Positions 6,598 through 10,802 of a stretch of 10,802 nucleotides of DNA are shown here, in pieces. Source of the stretch: JBPOFM01 sp038259855 (lineage in GTDB: Bacteria; Bacteroidota; Bacteroidia; Flavobacteriales; Flavobacteriaceae); NCBI GenBank assembly GCA_038259855.1, contig JBBSOJ010000100.1, positions 1-10,802 of the forward strand. The letters run 5' to 3'. Below the pieces are notes generated by a model. It made no database searches. It saw only the letters and a program-made list of their open reading frames with translations, and was not told where the DNA came from. A program made the position numbers and the translations under genes. Position 1 is the stretch's first letter. The number at the start of each line of letters is the position of its first letter.

Positions 6598-8040
6598 ATG
6601 AAAAAATCAATCATTATATTTTTTATTTTAATCGGTGCTACTACACAGGCACAGGTTAAAAAATGGACCTTAAAAGAGTGCATATTGTACGCTCTTGAAA
6701 ATAATATATCTGTTAAGCAAAGTGAGCTCGATGTTGATATTACAGATGTTGAAAATCTAACAGCCAAGGGTAATTTTTTACCAGACCTCAACCTTTCTGG
6801 AGGTGTTTCCGAAAATACAGGTTTGAGTTTTAACCCTGTGACCAACAACGCCCAAACCACCACATTCCTATCTGTTACAGGTCGGGTGAGTGCTAATTAT
6901 ACACTTTACAATGGTTTGCGTAACTTTAGAGAACTTCAACGCGCCAAAATATCTAAAATGGCAGCGGAATATAGACTGACAAAAATGAAGGATGATATTT
7001 CATTATTTGTGGCCCAAAACTTTTTGCAAGTCATCCTCAATAAAGCAAATTTAGAAGTTCTCATAAGTCAAAATGGTGTGACTCAAGAACAACTGCAACG
7101 GACTAAAGATTTGGTAGAGGCAGGGGTGCTCCCAAGGGGTGACCTTTTAGAAATTCAGGCGACTGACGCTGGTGAGAAACAATCCATAGTAGTTGCTGAA
7201 AACACCATTGAAATATCTTTAATAAGTTTGGCGCAATTGCTTTTGATTAAAGATTATAAAAACTTTGATATTACTGACGAAGGCTATGATATTATAGATG
7301 AAAGCATTGCCGATAAAGGAGTATATGAACTGATTGATTCTGCGAAGGAAAATAGAACTGAAGTCAAAATTGCAGAGAAAAATGTGGAGTTGGCGGAGAA
7401 GGATATAGAAATTGCCAAGTCAAGTTATTTGCCAACGTTGACTGCCTTTTTTGGATACGACACGCGATATACGGATGCGACATCTTTCACTTCTAGATTA
7501 GATCCTGAAAATCCTGTAATTACCGATCAGATTGGTGTTGTGCAAGAAACAGGACAAGCCGTCGTCGGTGAATTTCCAAATACAATATCGCGACTTGTGG
7601 GAGCAGATCCATTTATCGACCAATTATATCAAAATGATGGAATCGCTTATGGCGTACAATTAAATATTCCAATTTTAAATGGGTTTGCCACACGAGGCGC
7701 CGTTCAAAGAAGCAAAATTAATCTTGAAAGAACCAAATACCAACTAGAACAGGCAGAACTTGATCTTGAATCGACCGTATATCAGGCATATGTAGATGCA
7801 AAAGGTGCTTTAAAATCTTTTGAGGCTTCACAATCAGCTGTAGAATCTCAAGAATTGGCCTATGAATATGCCAAGGAGCGGTATGACGTTGGTTTTACAA
7901 ATGCCTTCGATTTTAGCCAATCAAAATTACGATATGACAACACAAAAATAGAATTGAATCGTGCGAAATACGATTATATATTCAAATTAAAGGTTTTGGA
8001 ATTATACTTTGGGATTCCGGTTGAAGATCTTAAATTTTAG
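6598..8040 (+). CDS. TolC-family outer-membrane efflux channel
   Basis: This 480-residue protein has a cleavable signal peptide (MKKSIIIFFILIGATTQA, probable cleavage after Ala18). Two outer-membrane-efflux repeats follow. Each has a helical coiled stretch and a beta-strand pair: WTLKECILYALENN (23-36) with LPDLNLSGGV and YTLYNGLRN in the first repeat, LPTLTAFFGYD and IPILNGFATRG in the second, ending with helices up to residue 470. WTLKEC(I)xYALENN is the usual opening of Bacteroidota TolC homologues. The protein forms the trimeric exit duct for the exporter. The second beta region holds about 40 more residues than the first (about 294-345), which would form a long surface loop. The start at 6598 fits the signal peptide; no Shine-Dalgarno is present. 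It lies between the two adaptor genes, so it is probably shared by both. Confidence 0.94.
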   Translation: MKKSIIIFFILIGATTQAQVKKWTLKECILYALENNISVKQSELDVDITDVENLTAKGNFLPDLNLSGGVSENTGLSFNPVTNNAQTTTFLSVTGRVSANYTLYNGLRNFRELQRAKISKMAAEYRLTKMKDDISLFVAQNFLQVILNKANLEVLISQNGVTQEQLQRTKDLVEAGVLPRGDLLEIQATDAGEKQSIVVAENTIEISLISLAQLLLIKDYKNFDITDEGYDIIDESIADKGVYELIDSAKENRTEVKIAEKNVELAEKDIEIAKSSYLPTLTAFFGYDTRYTDATSFTSRLDPENPVITDQIGVVQETGQAVVGEFPNTISRLVGADPFIDQLYQNDGIAYGVQLNIPILNGFATRGAVQRSKINLERTKYQLEQAELDLESTVYQAYVDAKGALKSFEASQSAVESQELAYEYAKERYDVGFTNAFDFSQSKLRYDNTKIELNRAKYDYIFKLKVLELYFGIPVEDLKF

Positions 8041-8060
8041 TATTTTTAAAATAATTTAAA

Positions 8061-8077
8061 GTCAATTTAGTGTTGAC
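8061..8077. other. Short inverted repeat between tolC-like and second adaptor genes
   Basis: GTCAA (8061-8065) and TTGAC (8073-8077) form a perfect 5-bp inverted repeat with a 7-base spacer, within the 57-bp gap before the second adaptor gene. An AT-only palindrome (TATTTT-T-AAAATA, 8041-8053) lies at the start of the same gap. Either could be an RNA hairpin or an operator half-site pair, but arms this short are expected by chance in AT-rich DNA. Confidence 0.2.
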
Positions 8078-8097
8078 CAAAAAGCAAACAAACCATC

Positions 8098-9399
8098 ATG
8101 AGTAAAACTATTAAAATCCTATTGATTGCCGTAGCAGTTATCATCGTTCTATTATTGGTAGGTTCCAATCAAGGCTGGTTTGGTAAAAAAGGAGATTTTA
8201 AGGAAGTTGAAATCGAAACGGTCTCATTGGCAACGATCGTCGAAAAAGTTTCTGCCACTGGTAAAATTCAACCCGAAATTGAGGTTAAAATATCAAGTGA
8301 AGTATCTGGGGAGATTATCGAGCTGCCCTTCAAGGAAGGACAACAAGTCAAAAAAGGTGAATTGTTGGTAAAGGTGAATCCAGACTTAATCCAATCTGCC
8401 GTAAGCCGATCGCAAGCAGGGTATCAAAATGTGAAAGCCGGTTTGGAGCAGGCGGAAGCATCGTTGAGAGAAGCTAAATTGAGTTATGATCGAAACAAGC
8501 AACTTTTTGAAAAAGGAATCATTTCAAAAGCAGATTGGGATAAAGCGGTCTCTGGATACGAAATTGCGCAGGCCACTAAACAATCAGCGTATTATAACGT
8601 TCAGAGTGCTGGGGCTACTGTTAATGAAGCAATGGATAATCTTAACAGAACTACAATTTATGCACCAATGAGCGGCACGATTTCAAAATTGGATGTAGAA
8701 TTGGGTGAACGCGTTGTTGGAACACAACAAATGGCCGGAACCGAAATATTAAGAGTTGCCAACCTCAATAATATGGAAGTGGAAATCGACGTCAATGAAA
8801 ATGATATCGTCAAGGTCAGAATTGGGGATTCCACCATTGTTGAGGTAGATGCTTATCTGAAGAAGGAGTTCAAAGGTGTCGTCACTGAAATCGCAAATTC
8901 TGCCGCCGGAACCCTTACTGCAGACCAAGTGACCAATTTTAAGGTAAAGGTCAGGATTATTGAAGAATCCTATGCCGATTTAATGAAAGACAGACCCGAG
9001 ACCTACTCACCTTTTAGACCAGGAATGACCGCTACCGTTGATATTCTGACCAATCAACGCAAGAACGCAGTGTCGGTGCCTATAAGCGCGATTGTTATCA
9101 AGACCGATACATCATCCACTAAAAAGGCATACACAAAATCAGATAAATCGTCCAACAAGCCTAAAATGGGCGAGGAGCAAAAGTTTGAATGTGTGTTTGT
9201 CACAAACAATGGCGTGGCGAAGTTACGTGTCGTTAAAACGGGCATTCAGGATGATTCAAAAATTGAGATAATTTCTGGACTCAAAGAAGGTGATAAAATC
9301 ATCACTGGGCCCTATAATGTTGTTTCCAAAACATTGAATTCTGGTGATAAGGTAGAGCAGCGACAGGAAGAGATTGTTGACGATGAGGATGAAGATTAA
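8098..9399 (+). CDS. Periplasmic adaptor (HlyD/MacA-like), second copy
   Basis: This 433-residue membrane fusion protein has an N-terminal anchor (about 6-22). It has a lipoyl half (about 50-93, SATGKIQPEIEVKISSEVSG), a helical hairpin (about 98-180), the second lipoyl half (about 185-222, TIYAPMSGTISKLDVELGE), a beta-barrel (223-316) and a membrane-proximal domain. The hairpin tip shows Arg132, Leu136 and Ser143 (YDRNKQLFEKGIIS), the RLS spacing for TolC docking, just as in the first adaptor. The lipoyl and barrel layout resembles MacA more than the first copy does (ISSEVSG, then MSGTISK). Two oddities are a Lys/Ser/Thr-rich insert in the membrane-proximal domain (about 336-360) and a strongly acidic end (EEIVDDEDED). 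It is the last gene of the operon, 57 bp after the channel. Whether it mixes with the first adaptor in one hexamer or replaces it is unknown. Confidence 0.93.
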   Translation: MSKTIKILLIAVAVIIVLLLVGSNQGWFGKKGDFKEVEIETVSLATIVEKVSATGKIQPEIEVKISSEVSGEIIELPFKEGQQVKKGELLVKVNPDLIQSAVSRSQAGYQNVKAGLEQAEASLREAKLSYDRNKQLFEKGIISKADWDKAVSGYEIAQATKQSAYYNVQSAGATVNEAMDNLNRTTIYAPMSGTISKLDVELGERVVGTQQMAGTEILRVANLNNMEVEIDVNENDIVKVRIGDSTIVEVDAYLKKEFKGVVTEIANSAAGTLTADQVTNFKVKVRIIEESYADLMKDRPETYSPFRPGMTATVDILTNQRKNAVSVPISAIVIKTDTSSTKKAYTKSDKSSNKPKMGEEQKFECVFVTNNGVAKLRVVKTGIQDDSKIEIISGLKEGDKIITGPYNVVSKTLNSGDKVEQRQEEIVDDEDED

Positions 9400-9475
9400 A
9401 GAAATGTTTGTTTTATACTGTTTGTAATATTGTTTAACAAATTTCAACCAAAACGTAAGAGCCGAAAACAATTTG

Positions 9476-9483
9476 TAATTTTG
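9476..9483 (+). promoter_or_regulatory. Possible Bacteroidota -7 element upstream of tsaB
   Basis: TAATTTTG matches the Bacteroidota sigma-70 -7 consensus TAnnTTTG exactly. No TTG lies at the expected distance upstream, so only half the promoter is supported. Transcription from here would start near 9490 and leave a leader of about 115 bases before tsaB, containing the dyad at 9561-9580. The preceding stretch (9400-9475) is AT-rich with a weak dyad (ACAAATT 9437-9443, AATTTGT 9470-9476); I see no clear terminator for the efflux operon. Confidence 0.27.
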
Positions 9484-9560
9484 TTCATATTTTGGGTTAC
9501 TTCATGACAACGATTTATCAAGCTCTCGTAAAATTGACTTGTAACCATTTACCGCCTAAA

Positions 9561-9580
9561 GTGATGATCGTTGGCATCAC
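9561..9580. other. 20-bp dyad upstream of tsaB (hairpin or operator)
   Basis: GTGATG (9561-9566) and CATCAC (9575-9580) form a perfect 6-bp inverted repeat around ATCGTTGG, 24 bases before the tsaB start codon. Three of the six pairs are G-C. In RNA this is a small stem-loop in the leader; in DNA it could be a dimeric repressor site. No T-run follows, so it is not an intrinsic terminator. Its function is unknown and chance is possible. Confidence 0.3.
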
Positions 9581-9604
9581 AACTTATACTAATCCATTCC
9601 GAAT

Positions 9605-10285
9605 ATGGCATACATTCTCAATTTAGAAACAGCAACCACTAACTGCTCTGTTTCCCTTTCCAAGGATGGCGAAAGTATCGTAATTAAGGAGGATAATCAT
9701 CTCGATTATTCACATGCAGAATCGTTACATGTTTTCATCAGTGACGTTCTAACCTCTGCAAATCTAAAACCCGACGATCTTAATGCCATTGCTGTCAGCA
9801 AGGGTCCAGGTTCGTATACAGGCTTAAGAATTGGCGTTTCTGCGGCTAAAGGTCTTTGTTATGCGTTAGATATTCCGTTGATTTCGATAGATACATTGGA
9901 ATCATTGGCGCATCAAGTCAGTAATGACGATGGTCATATCGTTTCTATGTTGGATGCAAGACGAATGGAGGTATACTCCGCCGTATTTAATGGAGGCCAT
10001 TACCAAGTAAGGGCTACAGAAGCCGAAATATTGGATCCATCATCTTTCATGACTTATTTGGAGTTAGGTAAGGTTCATTTTATTGGGAATGGTGTTGATA
10101 AAACCAAAGACATTCTATCACATCCCAACGCTGTTTTCATTGATGGCAAATTACCTTCTGCAGCTCAAATGGGTATGATGGCATATGAGAAGTACAAAAA
10201 AAGCGACTTTGAAGATGTCGCTTATTTTGAACCATTTTATTTGAAAGAATTTATAGGTCTTAAAAAAAAGTCTAATCCTCTTTAA
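9605..10285 (+). CDS. tsaB: TsaB, t6A threonylcarbamoyltransferase complex subunit
   Basis: This 226-residue ASKHA-fold protein opens with MAYILNLETATTNCSVSLS, a typical TsaB N-terminus, and contains GPGSYTGLRIG (67-77) and MLDARRMEVYSA (115-126), both hallmarks of TsaB (YeaZ). It partners with TsaD and TsaE to add threonylcarbamoyl to A37 of ANN-decoding tRNAs in the cytoplasm. TsaB lacks catalytic activity of its own and acts as the dimerisation platform for TsaD. Length and start agree with the family. A 205-bp gap separates it from the efflux operon, so it probably has its own promoter. Its last 14 bases overlap the 3' end of the convergent mechanosensitive channel gene. The Lys-rich end (GLKKKSNPL) comes from the overlap region. 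Confidence 0.96.
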   Translation: MAYILNLETATTNCSVSLSKDGESIVIKEDNHLDYSHAESLHVFISDVLTSANLKPDDLNAIAVSKGPGSYTGLRIGVSAAKGLCYALDIPLISIDTLESLAHQVSNDDGHIVSMLDARRMEVYSAVFNGGHYQVRATEAEILDPSSFMTYLELGKVHFIGNGVDKTKDILSHPNAVFIDGKLPSAAQMGMMAYEKYKKSDFEDVAYFEPFYLKEFIGLKKKSNPL

Positions 10286-10802
10286 TAAGATGTACATCTC
10301 TTTGTGGGTAAGGAATCACAATGCCTTGAGCTTCCAATCTAGCTTTGCCTTCTTCTAAAATCAACCATCTCAAATTCCAGAAATCTTCGGTCTTGCTCCA
10401 ATAACGCAAGGATAGATTTACTGAACTGTCAGCCAATTCCGCAACCACCAACATCGGCACTTTTCCTTCTTCTTGAAGAACTTGTGGTTGTTCATTGACA
10501 AGATTGAGTATAATGGTTCGTGCAAGTTTAATATCGCAATCGTAGCTGATTCCAAAAATGATGTTTTCTCTTCTTGTACCTTCTTCGGTATAATTGATAA
10601 TGTTATCATTGGACAGTTTTCCATTCGGAATAATTGCGAGTTGGTTTCCAAACGTAGTAAGTTTTGTATTGAAAATAGAAATTTCCTTTACAGTGCCATC
10701 AACGCCTTGAGCGCTTATGAAATCGCCAATTCTAAACGGTTTGATGATTAAAATAAGTACACCTCCAGCAAAATTTGCCAAAGAGCCTTGTAACGCTAAA
10801 CC
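10272..10802 (-). CDS. MscS-family mechanosensitive channel, N-terminus outside window
   Basis: The minus-strand frame is open to the window edge, so only the C-terminal 176 residues are present. A TTG near 10781 lies inside the pore helix and is not the start. The visible part begins within TM3 with GLALQGSLANFAGGVLIL, close to the pore-lining helix of Escherichia coli MscS and including the Gln-Gly kink. It continues with KPFRIGDFI, the beta domain (IIPNGKLSNDNIINYT), and the C-terminal alpha/beta domain with ISYDCDIKLA, and ends PYPQRDVHLIKED, the standard MscS ending. The channel opens under membrane tension and releases solutes during osmotic downshift. The compact C-terminus fits the small MscS type rather than large MscK-like forms, but the missing N-terminus prevents certainty. 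It is convergent with tsaB and overlaps it by 14 bp. Confidence 0.95.
   Translation of the reverse strand, partial: GLALQGSLANFAGGVLILIIKPFRIGDFISAQGVDGTVKEISIFNTKLTTFGNQLAIIPNGKLSNDNIINYTEEGTRRENIIFGISYDCDIKLARTIILNLVNEQPQVLQEEGKVPMLVVAELADSSVNLSLRYWSKTEDFWNLRWLILEEGKARLEAQGIVIPYPQRDVHLIKED

Noticed and set aside
9430..9440. TTGTT-T-AACAA palindrome and TGTTTG-like repeats (9405, 9419, 9431)
   Set aside because: These are short and AT-rich with irregular spacing (14 and 12 bases); they are not distinguishable from base composition effects.
9504..9626. A 40-codon + strand ORF (MTTIYQALVKLT...) upstream of and overlapping the start of tsaB
   Set aside because: It resembles no family I recognise, has no signal or domain, and an ORF of this length is expected by chance; it could only be an upstream ORF if the tsaB leader starts before 9504.
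10288..10299. Perfect 12-bp palindrome AGATGTACATCT
   Set aside because: It lies inside the mscS-like coding sequence and encodes part of the conserved DVHL ending. It has no loop or T-run, so it is neither a terminator nor a convincing site.

Overview
The window looks like chromosomal DNA from a marine-type member of the Bacteroidota, most likely a flavobacterium. The basis is the AT-rich composition, the lack of clear Shine-Dalgarno sequences (start codons are preceded by A/T-rich stretches), and the protein styles and gene order, which are familiar from Flavobacteriaceae. All genes but the last run on the + strand. There are no RNA genes, insertion sequences, CRISPR arrays or phage genes, and no stretch over 300 bases lacks a gene.

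Region 1 (1-2021) is the end of a cytochrome oxidase maturation operon. It holds a 5'-truncated SCO-like thioredoxin-fold protein that lacks the copper-ligand His, a canonical SCO protein (CPTIC plus His), a DUF420 membrane protein (the family of the CtaM/YozB oxidase assembly factors), and a 77-residue exported membrane protein with a CAMC motif. The last three are joined by overlapping stop and start codons. The cytochrome oxidase subunit genes probably lie just upstream, outside the window.

Region 2 (2156-9399) is a complete tripartite efflux operon of the MacAB-TolC kind. It encodes a separate LolD/MacB-type ATPase, two paralogous but diverged MacB-type permeases, a periplasmic adaptor, a TolC-family outer-membrane channel, and a second periplasmic adaptor. 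The likely assembly is an ATPase dimer under a permease heterodimer, joined by one or both adaptors to the channel. Both adaptors keep the R-x3-L-x6-S motif used to contact TolC. No regulator or substrate-biosynthesis gene is present, so the substrate cannot be read from the sequence.

Region 3 (9400-10802) holds tsaB (t6A tRNA modification) and, convergent with it and overlapping by 14 bp, the C-terminal part of an MscS-type mechanosensitive channel that runs out of the window. The 205-bp gap before tsaB contains a 6-bp-arm dyad and a -7-like promoter element.

Nothing here is a clearly new system. The best candidates for a second look are the small CAMC protein coupled to the SCO and DUF420 genes, the His-less SCO-like neighbour, and the two-permease, two-adaptor layout of the exporter.
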